DNA from: DAIRET01 sp036795455
GTDB taxonomy: Bacteria > Bacteroidota > Ignavibacteria > Ignavibacteriales > Ignavibacteriaceae
Reading direction: 5' to 3'
NCBI GenBank assembly: GCA_036795455.1
Contig: DAIRET010000082.1
Location: forward strand, 1 to 11,871
DNA: 11,871 bases
Shown: positions 1-8,700 of the stretch, in pieces
How the letters are laid out: each line of letters begins with the position of its first letter
Numbering within the stretch: position 1 is the first letter of the stretch
Notes under the pieces: generated by a model
Told to the model about the DNA's origin: nothing
What the model saw: the letters and a program-made list of their open reading frames with translations, nothing else
Databases searched by the model: none
Position numbers and translations under genes: made by a program

Positions 1-240
1 AAAGAAGGAATTATAAGTTTGCGCATCCATTATGGTTTTGCCGGGAGCAATCAATTCAAGCCTCATCAAGAAGCCGAATGTAACTCCAACCGCAAAAAAG
101 ATCATCATTGAGATAAGATAAAGTAATCCTATCCGTTTATGATCGGTTGAAAAAATCCACGCTTTTATTCCTTTATGTTTACCCTGATAATCCAGGTAAC
201 TCACATGTCCGTTATTTTCTACTAAGTTAGTTCCACTCAT
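1..240 (-). CDS. coxA: Cytochrome c oxidase subunit I, N-terminal fragment (partial)
   Basis: This is the first 80 codons of haem-copper oxidase subunit I, the membrane subunit that carries haem a and the haem a3/CuB oxygen-reduction site. The gene runs off the left edge of the window. I translated it by hand from the ATG at 240. It contains the family's N-terminal signature WIFSTDHKRIGLLYLI (residues 28-43), the first transmembrane helix (about 38-58), and the following LELIAPG and NSFF segment that leads to the second helix. The haem and copper ligands lie outside the window. The start is supported by a Shine-Dalgarno sequence AAAGGA (254-249), 8 nt upstream and within the last codons of sco. 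The sco stop codon ends 1 bp before this start. An oxidase directly behind an ACIII operon fits the known ACIII-aa3 functional pairing. The aa3/caa3 type is inferred from context. Confidence 0.93.
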   Translation of the reverse strand, partial: MSGTNLVENNGHVSYLDYQGKHKGIKAWIFSTDHKRIGLLYLISMMIFFAVGVTFGFLMRLELIAPGKTIMDAQTYNSFF

Positions 241-241
241 A

Positions 242-1045
242 TTAAGATTCCTTTGTAACCTTATTTTTTCTCCCCGGTTTAATAGATATAATAATCACAA
301 AAACTATTGCCATAAGTATTATTCCGGCTCCCGCGATTGAAGTTATATTAAGTACGTACTGCCTTCCCTGCGGATCGTACCTGTAACAGAACTTTAAAAT
401 TTTTGCTACGGTAGGAGTAACTTTTCCTTCGGTTGCTTCAAGCAGTGCCATTTTAATATCGAAAGGAAGAAATGTAGTTCCCATTAAGTACCGTGTTATT
501 TTTCCTTCTTTCGAAGTGATAATCAATGCCCCGGCGTGAACAATTTCCTCTCCCTCTTTTTTAAATTTGAAACCCGCACTACCGGTTATTTTCTTTATCT
601 GATCAACTTCACCGGTCAAAAACCGCCATGCATCGGCAGGAAATCTTTTCTTTATTGCAGCAAGGTAGTTTGCTTTTTTTGAAGCCGCATCTTTAAAGTC
701 ATCCCGCTCATCAATCGAAACAGAAATAAGTTGATAATCTTTCCCCGGAATTAAATCAACTTTATCTATAAGTGCGGCAACCTCAGCCATTAACGGATTG
801 CATAAACCGGGACAATCAAAATAAACAAACATGAAAATCGTCGGTTTATCGACAAGGTTTGCAACTGTTACTTCTTCTCCGGCTTCATTATAGAATTTTG
901 AATCTAGAGCAAGTATTTTGCCAAGCTGTTCATCAATTCCCACTTCAATCTCTTCACTGCTTTGAGCATTCAGAATTAAAGAAGCAAAAAAGAATATTAT
1001 TAAAAACCCCGCTCTGAAGAATGTTATATCTATTTTTTGTTTCAT
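242..1045 (-). CDS. SCO1/SenC-family copper chaperone for cytochrome oxidase
   Basis: SCO proteins are thioredoxin-fold, membrane-anchored chaperones that deliver copper to, or reduce, the CuA site of oxidase subunit II on the outer face of the membrane. The 267-residue product has a hydrophobic N-terminus (about 9-27) that looks like a signal peptide or anchor. It has the SCO metal-binding motif CPGLC (C78, C82, in the YFDCPGLC context) and the distal conserved histidine (H170, in EEIVHAG), so all three copper ligands are present. A second hydrophobic helix lies near the C-terminus (about 233-255), followed by a basic tail. This gives a long form with a C-terminal membrane anchor. Its ATG overlaps the stop of the upstream cytochrome gene (TAATG) and no Shine-Dalgarno sequence precedes it, so translation probably depends on termination-reinitiation. 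It lies immediately before coxA, as expected for an oxidase assembly factor. Confidence 0.93.
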   Translation of the reverse strand: MKQKIDITFFRAGFLIIFFFASLILNAQSSEEIEVGIDEQLGKILALDSKFYNEAGEEVTVANLVDKPTIFMFVYFDCPGLCNPLMAEVAALIDKVDLIPGKDYQLISVSIDERDDFKDAASKKANYLAAIKKRFPADAWRFLTGEVDQIKKITGSAGFKFKKEGEEIVHAGALIITSKEGKITRYLMGTTFLPFDIKMALLEATEGKVTPTVAKILKFCYRYDPQGRQYVLNITSIAGAGIILMAIVFVIIISIKPGRKNKVTKES

Positions 1046-1974
1046 TATGAAAACACATTTTTTATGAATGAATAAAGAACGTCTAATTCACTATTCGATA
1101 ACGATAATATTCGTACGTTAAAACCGTTATCAATTAATTCACTTCCCGCCAGACTTAAAAATTTATCCCGCCCCTCCATCCAAACAGATGAGTTCAAAAG
1201 TGTTGTTACTGCCTTGGATGTGTTGTTTGTAACATTCACAAAAAGTTTTGCTTCTTGACTAACAGGCAGAAGCGAATTCAATTTTTCTAAAATCAACTTA
1301 GCTTTTTCTTCATTCTGTTCAAACTCTTTGAGAAGCAATTCTTCTGCTTTTGTTATCGGGATTTGCCCGGGGACTTTTGTTCCTTCAGAAAGACTATAAG
1401 TTTTATCGAGTTCGGCAAGTTCCTGATCCGTATCCACGGGTGGATTAGGTATTAATTCTTTTCTCATGTATTGAATTATTGAGACACGGTCTTCTGCTGA
1501 CATGAAATCGTATGCAGACATTCCACCGCCGGGGATACCTTTCTGAAGTGTTAGATAAAGCCCTGTGATTTTAGAGTTGTTTTTCCATCCTTCGGAATCT
1601 GTAAAATTTCTCGGCTTAGGATTTAATGCTACTCCTGCTACTCCGTCACCTTTGCCGGAATTACCGTGACATGAGGCGCAGCTTGCAACATAAAGTTGTT
1701 TCCCTTTGTCAATCATTTCCGCAGTAGGTTCTTTAAGCAGATTCATATCTATTGCTGATGCAACACGCGGTTCCTGAAGTGATAAGTCAACATAAACTGC
1801 CGATGAATCATCCAACACCGGTTTTACTTTATTTTGAACAATGGCAGGTACGTTGCTTATGTAGAAAAAGCCGATACCGATTATCACAAACGCAAAGTAA
1901 GGATAAATCGTACCAAGGATTGCAACTGGGTTTTCTAATAGTTTTTCTAAGCTGAATAAATCTTTTAATTTCAT
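1045..1974 (-). CDS. Membrane-anchored monohaem cytochrome c with C-terminal extension
   Basis: This is a class I-type c cytochrome on the periplasmic face, probably an electron carrier between ACIII and the oxidase. Counting from the ATG at 1974 (309 residues), one uncleaved-looking transmembrane helix (about 18-39) is followed by a linker and the cytochrome domain. The haem motif is CASCH (C99, C102, H103) and the likely axial methionine is M152 (GGGMSAYDF). After residue 175 come about 130 residues without another haem motif; the segment around 208-235 is charged and probably helical. I do not recognise this extension. The start is uncertain: GTG at 1980 is in frame two codons upstream, and neither start has a clear Shine-Dalgarno sequence. 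The gene begins 11-17 bp after actF and its stop overlaps the sco start. It is not subunit II of the oxidase, because no CuA motif is present. A second monohaem subunit of ACIII is the main alternative. Confidence 0.85.
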   Translation of the reverse strand: MKLKDLFSLEKLLENPVAILGTIYPYFAFVIIGIGFFYISNVPAIVQNKVKPVLDDSSAVYVDLSLQEPRVASAIDMNLLKEPTAEMIDKGKQLYVASCASCHGNSGKGDGVAGVALNPKPRNFTDSEGWKNNSKITGLYLTLQKGIPGGGMSAYDFMSAEDRVSIIQYMRKELIPNPPVDTDQELAELDKTYSLSEGTKVPGQIPITKAEELLLKEFEQNEEKAKLILEKLNSLLPVSQEAKLFVNVTNNTSKAVTTLLNSSVWMEGRDKFLSLAGSELIDNGFNVRILSLSNSELDVLYSFIKNVFS

Positions 1975-1991
1975 CTTCACATCATTGATAA

Positions 1992-3179
1992 TTATAATCT
2001 AAAATTTAATCCTCTATCAAGTTTAGGATCGCCGACAGGGACAAGGTTTTGTTTCTTTGAATTAAAAAAGAAAACGAGTATCAACCCTCCGATAGCAGCT
2101 ATCGGGAATGCAAATTCAAGAATAGTATAAAAATATCCCGATTTTTCCGAGTGCATCTGCGGCATAATTAACCAGTAGAGATCGATTAAATGAGCAAATA
2201 AAATCCATATACTGACAAACTTCAATCTCTTCGGATCCATTTTTGCCGGCTGGGATAAAAGCAGCGAATAAGGAACGACAAAATGAATTATTATTAAAAA
2301 GATTGACATGAAAATCCATCCACCTTCCCATCTTGCGAGGAACCAGAAAGTCTCTTCCGGTAGATTTGCATACCATATTAATAAGTATTGAGAGAAAGCT
2401 ATATATCCCCAAAAGTTGATGAACGCAAAAAGTAAAGCTCCCAAACTATAGTAATGATCGTCAACCATTTTAGGATGCAGGTAACCTTTTTCTTTCAATA
2501 GAACTGTTGCAAGTGTTACCGCAGCTAAAGCTCCTACAACCGAACCTGCAAAGAAGTAAACTCCGAATATAGTTGAAAACCAATGCGGTTCAAGACTCAT
2601 CATCCAATCGATAGAGAAAAAGGTAATCGTGATCGTAAACAGCGGTATGAATATTGCCGAATAGATAATATTCTTTTTTGTCAGGGATTGATCACCGGTT
2701 TTATCCTGCTTTCTTGAATTTCTAATAATAATGAAATAAAACAGATTCCAGATAACAAAAAATAGAACGGTTCTAATTATAAAGAATTCAATATTCAAGT
2801 AGGGTGATTTACCCTGAAGAATTTTATCACCCTCTACGGCTTCTTCATGTGTCCAGTGGAATAGATCGTGCATGCTGAACAAAAGCGGTATTACAAGAAT
2901 AACCAGCAACGGAATAAATGAAGAAATGAACTCACTTACTCTTCGTATCGGTGTACTCCAGTCTGCACCGGCGACGTATTCGAGTGCAACAAGGAATAAG
3001 CAGCCGACAACAATACTTACAATAAAAACGAACGATAAAAGATAATTAAAGATTGCTCTCGTTTCATCAAGGAAAAATGCGATAACGCCGAGTATTATAC
3101 CCCCGACAAGGAGTGTGAATCCGAGATTTCTTAAATCTAAAGGTAAATCTTTTTTTGTGTAGCTATTATTACTTTGCAT
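1992..3179 (-). CDS. actF: ACIII membrane subunit ActF (NrfD/PsrC-like)
   Basis: ActF is the second of the two large polytopic membrane subunits of alternative complex III, a distant paralogue of ActC and of NrfD/PsrC proteins, proposed to take part in quinol binding or proton movement. The 395-residue product is almost wholly hydrophobic, with about ten predicted transmembrane segments. ActF-like stretches include SPYLN followed by FFIIRTVLFF (about 126-142), the SIDWMMSLEPHWFSTIFG region (about 188-205), and the LYWLIMPQMH loop near the C-terminus. No haem or cysteine cluster motif is present, as expected. The ATG overlaps the 3' end of the fused actDE gene by 11 bp. A Shine-Dalgarno sequence AAGGAG (3195-3190) lies within the last codons of that gene. 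Family membership rests on order in the operon and on these recognisable stretches. Confidence 0.92.
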   Translation of the reverse strand: MQSNNSYTKKDLPLDLRNLGFTLLVGGIILGVIAFFLDETRAIFNYLLSFVFIVSIVVGCLFLVALEYVAGADWSTPIRRVSEFISSFIPLLVILVIPLLFSMHDLFHWTHEEAVEGDKILQGKSPYLNIEFFIIRTVLFFVIWNLFYFIIIRNSRKQDKTGDQSLTKKNIIYSAIFIPLFTITITFFSIDWMMSLEPHWFSTIFGVYFFAGSVVGALAAVTLATVLLKEKGYLHPKMVDDHYYSLGALLFAFINFWGYIAFSQYLLIWYANLPEETFWFLARWEGGWIFMSIFLIIIHFVVPYSLLLSQPAKMDPKRLKFVSIWILFAHLIDLYWLIMPQMHSEKSGYFYTILEFAFPIAAIGGLILVFFFNSKKQNLVPVGDPKLDRGLNFRL

Positions 3180-4332
3180 TTTCTAAAGACTCCTTTTTTA
3201 CCAATTGGATTTCCTGCTCGGAAGCATTCTTTGCTTTTTGTAACGCCCTTATATGATGAACGATTGCCCATCTTTCATCCCGCGTAAGTTGTGTTTCGTA
3301 CGAAGGCATTACATTTTGACCGTTTACAATTATATGATACAGATTACCGTCTTGCCATTCTCTTGCTTTAGCCGAATGTAAACTCGGTGGTTTCGGAAAA
3401 TTTTCGCCGAGCCGACTGTCCCCATCTCCGTAATTACCGTGACATGGTGAACAGAACGAAAGATATTTTTTCTTTCCCAATTCAAATACTTCTTTTGTCG
3501 GTTTAAGAGGATTCGATAACGGTACTGTCGGTTCATTCATGCCTTTGAATTCATAAGGAATAAAACCGCGTGCTATAGTTCCTTCAACAGAAGTTCTCAT
3601 ACCAAAACCATCTGTAAAGAATTCACTTTTAGATTGAGCATCAACCCTCGGCTGTTCCATCATCCAATCAAACGGTACCGTATACAAGATTTTATTCAGA
3701 GCAACATAAGTTCCGAATGAAACAACAATTGCAACCGCAGCGAGAAATCCGAGAAACTTCGGTTCAAGCACAGTGTGTTTTTCTTCTGCAGGATGGAAAA
3801 TCGTTTGAATAGATTCAAACGGTAGTCCTTTGAATAATTCTTTTACTTTTTCTTCGTTGAATAAAGGATCATCAACTTCGATACAGATACCGAACTTATC
3901 AACCGACACTTTCTTCATATAATCCGTATCATGAAGCGGATGTTTCTGATCGGGATACTTGAAGAAGAATGTTATCATTCCGATAACGGTGGATAATGTA
4001 GCAAGTAGAACTGTAACTTCAAATGTAACCGGTATAAATGCCGGTAAAGCAAAAAACGGTTTTCCACCGATTATCATTGGATAATAAATGGACATCGCCC
4101 AAAACATAAATAATAGAGCGACAGCCGCACCCGCTAAACCGAAGGTCAGAGTAATAAAACCGAGTTTAGATGGTTTTAGCCTCATCGCTTTATCCATACC
4201 ATGAACCGGGTAAGGCGTATGAACATCGTATTTTGTATAACCTTCTTCGGTAACTTTTTTAGCTGCTTTAATAATATCATCCGGCGAGTTGAATAAAGCA
4301 GCGACACCATATTTTTTATCACTTCTATTCAT
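3169..4332 (-). CDS. Fused ACIII subunits ActD and ActE (DUF3341 domain plus monohaem cytochrome c)
   Basis: This single frame joins two ACIII subunits that are usually separate. Residues 1-180 are ActD (DUF3341): a soluble segment opening KKYGVAALF, two transmembrane helices (about 58-80 and 96-124), then a cytosolic domain. Residues 193-216 form an extra transmembrane helix. Residues 225-387 are ActE, beginning with the typical SVEGTIARG stretch (248-256). They include the haem motif CSPCH (C294, C297, H298) and the probable axial methionine M342 (NVMPSYETQL). ActD ends on the cytoplasmic side, so the third helix would put the cytochrome in the periplasm, where ActE belongs. It probably replaces the lipidated N-terminal cysteine of stand-alone ActE. 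I chose the ATG at 4332: it overlaps the actC stop (TGATG) and has GGAGGTG (4346-4340) 7 nt upstream. A TTG at 4335 is less likely. I saw no sign of a frameshift at the junction. Confidence 0.93.
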   Translation of the reverse strand: MNRSDKKYGVAALFNSPDDIIKAAKKVTEEGYTKYDVHTPYPVHGMDKAMRLKPSKLGFITLTFGLAGAAVALLFMFWAMSIYYPMIIGGKPFFALPAFIPVTFEVTVLLATLSTVIGMITFFFKYPDQKHPLHDTDYMKKVSVDKFGICIEVDDPLFNEEKVKELFKGLPFESIQTIFHPAEEKHTVLEPKFLGFLAAVAIVVSFGTYVALNKILYTVPFDWMMEQPRVDAQSKSEFFTDGFGMRTSVEGTIARGFIPYEFKGMNEPTVPLSNPLKPTKEVFELGKKKYLSFCSPCHGNYGDGDSRLGENFPKPPSLHSAKAREWQDGNLYHIIVNGQNVMPSYETQLTRDERWAIVHHIRALQKAKNASEQEIQLVKKESLENAK

Positions 4333-5702
4333 CAATGTTCACCTCCATGATGCGACGGTTGAGCACCTTCGGCAACAGCTTTTACCTCCGATATTGATAC
4401 AACCGGCAATGTCTTTGTAAATAAAATTACGAGTGTGAAGAAAAGCCCGAAACTTCCGAGTAATGTTCCTATATCAAAAATTGTCGGAACAAAATAACCC
4501 CAGCTTGACGGAAGAAAATCTCTATGAAGCGAGGTTACGGTAATAACAAATCTTTCGAACCACATTCCGACATTAACAAGAATTACAACAATAAGCATAA
4601 TAGGAATTGAACGCCGCAGTTTTTTAAACCAGAAAATCTGCGGGGAGATAACATTGCAGCTTACCATTATCCAGTATGCCCAGGCATAGGGTCCTAAAGC
4701 TCTATTGATAAAAACAAATTGTTCAAAAGGATTTCCGCTGTACCATGCAATAAAGAACTCCATAGCATAAGCATACCCGACCATCATCCCGGTTGCAAGA
4801 ATAACTTTATTCATCTTTTCAAGGTGATTTAGTGTGATGATTTTTTCGAGGTCAAATATCTTCCTTACAAAAATCATAACCGTAACAACCATTGCGAATC
4901 CGCTGAAGATTGCACCGGCAACAAAGTAAGGCGGGAATATTGTAGTATGCCAGCCGGGAATTATTGAAACAGCAAAATCGAAACTGACTATTGTGTGAAC
5001 TGACAATACAAGCGGAGTAGCGAAACCGGCAAGAAGCATGTAAGATTTTTCATAATGCTGCCAGTTGCGATGCGAATTCCTCCAGCCCAAACTGAAAATC
5101 GAATAGATAATTTTTTTAATTTTAGAAACCGTTCTATCACGTAACACAGCGAAATCCGGTATCAACCCGATATACCAGAACACAAGCGAAACAGTAAAGT
5201 ATGTCGAAACTGCAAATACGTCCCATACAAGAGGCGAAGTAAAATTCACCCATAAATGATGTTGATTTGGATACGGAAGTAAGTAGCCTGCAAGCCACGG
5301 TCTCCCGGTATGAATTACGGGGAAAATACCCGCACACATCACCGCAAATATTGTCATAGCTTCTGCAAACCTTGCTATTGCAGTTCTCCACTTTTGTCGT
5401 AACAGAAATAGAATTGCTGAAATCAGAGTTCCGGCATGCCCGATACCAACCCAGAAAACGAAGTTGGTGATATCGAAAGCCCAGCCCACAGGTTGATTCA
5501 ATCCCCAGACACCTGTTCCTTTATAGAACAAATATCCAACGCTCAATACTCCGATAAAAAGAAGCGACAAAGAGATGGACAAAGCTATAAAAAACTTTTT
5601 ACCAGGTTTTTCATCAAGCGGACTTGCAATCAGGTTTTCTATTTCAGCAAGAGACAATCTGCCTTGAATTACAGGTAACTCTCTTGAGTAATCAATATTC
5701 AC
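4332..5702 (-). CDS. actC: ACIII membrane subunit ActC (NrfD/PsrC-like, quinol-binding)
   Basis: ActC is the polysulfide-reductase-like (NrfD/PsrC) integral membrane subunit of ACIII, where quinol is thought to be oxidised next to the iron-sulfur part of ActB. The 456 residues contain about ten transmembrane helices after a cytosolic N-terminus of roughly 35 residues. Family signatures are GWAFDITNFVFWVGIGHAGT (73-92), HTGRPW (131-136) and the PNQHHLWVNFTSPLVWD loop (145-161). The tail is histidine-rich (HHGGEH). The start is a GTG whose G is shared with the actB stop (TAGTG). A strong double Shine-Dalgarno sequence at 5714-5707 supports it, and no nearby ATG fits. Those upstream bases also encode the last residues (EEA) of ActB. 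The final codons of actC in turn carry the ribosome-binding site of the next gene. Confidence 0.95.
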   Translation of the reverse strand: MNIDYSRELPVIQGRLSLAEIENLIASPLDEKPGKKFFIALSISLSLLFIGVLSVGYLFYKGTGVWGLNQPVGWAFDITNFVFWVGIGHAGTLISAILFLLRQKWRTAIARFAEAMTIFAVMCAGIFPVIHTGRPWLAGYLLPYPNQHHLWVNFTSPLVWDVFAVSTYFTVSLVFWYIGLIPDFAVLRDRTVSKIKKIIYSIFSLGWRNSHRNWQHYEKSYMLLAGFATPLVLSVHTIVSFDFAVSIIPGWHTTIFPPYFVAGAIFSGFAMVVTVMIFVRKIFDLEKIITLNHLEKMNKVILATGMMVGYAYAMEFFIAWYSGNPFEQFVFINRALGPYAWAYWIMVSCNVISPQIFWFKKLRRSIPIMLIVVILVNVGMWFERFVITVTSLHRDFLPSSWGYFVPTIFDIGTLLGSFGLFFTLVILFTKTLPVVSISEVKAVAEGAQPSHHGGEH

Positions 5703-8700
5703 TATGCCTCCTCCGAATGAGTATTTTTCAATTTTGCTATATATGTAACATTCGGTGTTACGTTCAATTCTTCAAGTACCACATAACTTAAATCGTGCTT
5801 CCTGTACTTGTTAATTTCCGATTCCGGGTTATTCATATCACCGAACTTAATTGCTTCTGCAGGACAAGCTTCCTGGCATGCAGTTTTAATTTCGTAATCT
5901 TTTAACTGTTTTCCTTCGGAAACAGCATCGTTTCTCACTTCCATTATCCTTTGTACACAGAATGTACATTTTTCCATTACACCTCTTGATCGAACTGTTA
6001 CTTCAGGATTATGGATTAACTCAAGCGATGGTTGTTCGTAGTAACCGTTAGCAAAGTTATTTCTGAAATCGAAAAAGTTAAATCTTCTCACTTTATATGG
6101 ACAGTTATTTGAACAATACCTTGTTCCGACACACCTGTTGTAAACCATCTGGTTCAAACCATCCGGGCTATGTGTAGTTGCGACAACCGGGCAAACATTT
6201 TCACATGGTGCATGATCGCAATGCTGACAGAGCATCGGTTGGATGCTCACTTTCGGATTATCTGGTGTTCCCGAATAATACCTATCCAATCTTAACCACT
6301 GCATTTCTCTTCCTGCTCGAACCTGATCTTTTCCGATAACCGGAATATTGTTTTCCACGTTACAAGCGGCAACACACTCCGAGCAGCCGGTACATTTATT
6401 CAAATCGATTGCCATTGCCCACTTTTCGGCTTTATATTCAAATTCTTTGTAAAGAGTAAAATGCGGCGGCTTTGGTTTCTCTTTTAAGAATTTTCTGTTC
6501 CTATTATACTCGGCTACCGTACCTTCCTGAATAATGTGCCTCTTCAAATGTGCATCTTGAATCAAAGTATCATCAAATGCGTGATGTTCCTGTGTAGTTG
6601 CGAGGAAATACTTTCCGTTTGCTTTTTCAACTTTTACATTATCAATCAACCAGCGGGAGTGCTTTGAATTACTATCCATCAGTAGATTGGCATTAAACCC
6701 GACTCCTGCAGCAATTATCGGAGTATCCTTTCTACCGTAGCCTAATTCAATGTTAATCAGATCATCGGCAATTCCGGCTTGAATCAATACGGCAATTTCC
6801 ACATTCGAGTTACTTGTTTTTATAGAAATCAAATCATTTGTTTTAACGCCGAGTTTCTTTGCTGTCTTTTCAGATATTGCTGCGTAATTATCCCATGTTA
6901 CTTTTGATACGGGATGGGGCAACTCTTGTAGCCAGCCGTTATTAGCAAAACGACCATCGCCGATAAAAGCGTTTTCAGTTAGTTGAACTACAATTCCATT
7001 ACTACTTTCAACTTTTGCCGGAAGATTATCCGCTGCCAGACCGGAGAATGAATAGCTTGCAAAAACCTGCTCTTTCGATTGAACAACTCCGTCATGTAAA
7101 GCACCCTGCCAGAATTTTTCAAACTTGAAAGGTGTATTGAATGAAGGATAAATCTTTTCTTCCCAATTTTTCTTGATGAATTCCAAATAAGTTTTTTCGG
7201 TATATTCTTCAGGATTGGAATTAGTCCAGTTAAGTAGAATCCCTTCCTTTTGACGCGTGTTATAAAGCGGAGCTATAACAGGTTGAAGTAAACTGTAGTA
7301 ACCGCTTCTGACACGTGCATCTCCCCACGATTCAAAATTGTGATGAACCGGCAGAACGTAGCTGCTTACTGTCGAGGTTTCTCCCGGCATATCGGTTAAA
7401 GTAACAACTACCGGAACTTTTTCAAGTGAAGAAGAGTAATTCAATTCAAGCGGCAGATTATAAACCGGGTTTGTATCAACATGAATAACAGCGGCAACTT
7501 TACCGGTATTCATATTTTCAACAAGATTTTTCCATTCATCAATCTTTGTCAATGAATAGTAGAATTGATTAACTACATCTTTTTTATACAAAACCGTGTT
7601 ACCAAGCACTTCGTTTAATAGATTGACCGCTACATAGACCTCGGTAGATAAAGATCGCCCTGCATAAACAATCCCTCTTCCTTTGTTTGAGACGAGATCC
7701 TTTACAAGAAGATAAAGTTCTTTTAACGGTAATTCATATTTTAATGCGAATTTTTCGAGTGAAAAATTGTTAATAGCCTGGTTTGCTTTAGGTGAAACTG
7801 CAATGCTCGTTCCGTACTTGCGGATTACTTCGTTCAGCAGAGACATTACAAATTCATATTGATAGTCGGGACGGAGTCTGAACCTATAATCAGCATTCAT
7901 ACCGGTTAAAGAAAGATTTCCCTCCGCTACATAAAGCCTGTTAAAACTTGCAAGATCATCAACATCTCTATTCTTTACAAATGCAGCGGTTTGTTCAATT
8001 TTATTCCCGTCAACTCCAAGGAAATCACCTTCAAGTGAAAGGATTACTTTAGCATTATCCCATTCTATTACAGGCAGAGTATTCAAACCATAACAGGTGT
8101 TCCATGCAGCTAACCTGGTTTCATCCTGGAATAATTCATAGAAATAAAATTTTGCTGTAGGGTAGGTTGTTTTGAATTTCTCAATCACTGTGGCAAAAGT
8201 CGGAGAAGTTACAGAGTGGCAAATTACTGCAATCTCCTTTGAGCCGGCAAATTTGAGCGCTGCGATTATTTCGTTATTAACTTTTTTCCACGAGGATTTT
8301 GAAAGCCTCTCTTTTTTACCTGCCAACGGTTCACTAATCCTTGCAGGGTCATAAAGATTTAAAATGTTCGATTGCCCTTTTGCACAGATTTTTCCTTTAC
8401 TTATGGGGTGGTCGGGATTCCCGTCAACTTTAATCGGTCTCCCCTCCCGTGTTTTAATTAGTATTCCGCATGAATGGTTGCATCCGGTACATGTAGAAGC
8501 ATAATGATTAGCTTTACCGATTGAAATCTCTTCCGGTTTTCTATTGTAAGGAACTATTTCTCCTTTGTCGTGATAATCACTGCATCCTGCCCCGGCTAAC
8601 GCTGCCGAAGCACCGAGTAGTGCCAAAAACTTTCTTCTTGAAATTCCGCTTAGATTCTTAACATCAAACTCATCGGTAACCCCGGATTGAAACTCATTCA

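Noticed and set aside
1752..1955. 67-codon plus-strand frame opposite the cytochrome c gene
   Set aside because: It is a shadow of a clearly coding minus-strand gene, with no ribosome-binding site and no recognisable protein features.
3750..3800. ActD-ActE junction as an assembly error or frameshift artefact
   Set aside because: The junction is a continuous frame with a sensible extra membrane helix that gives correct topology, and both halves are complete. A false joining of two genes would not be expected to create this.
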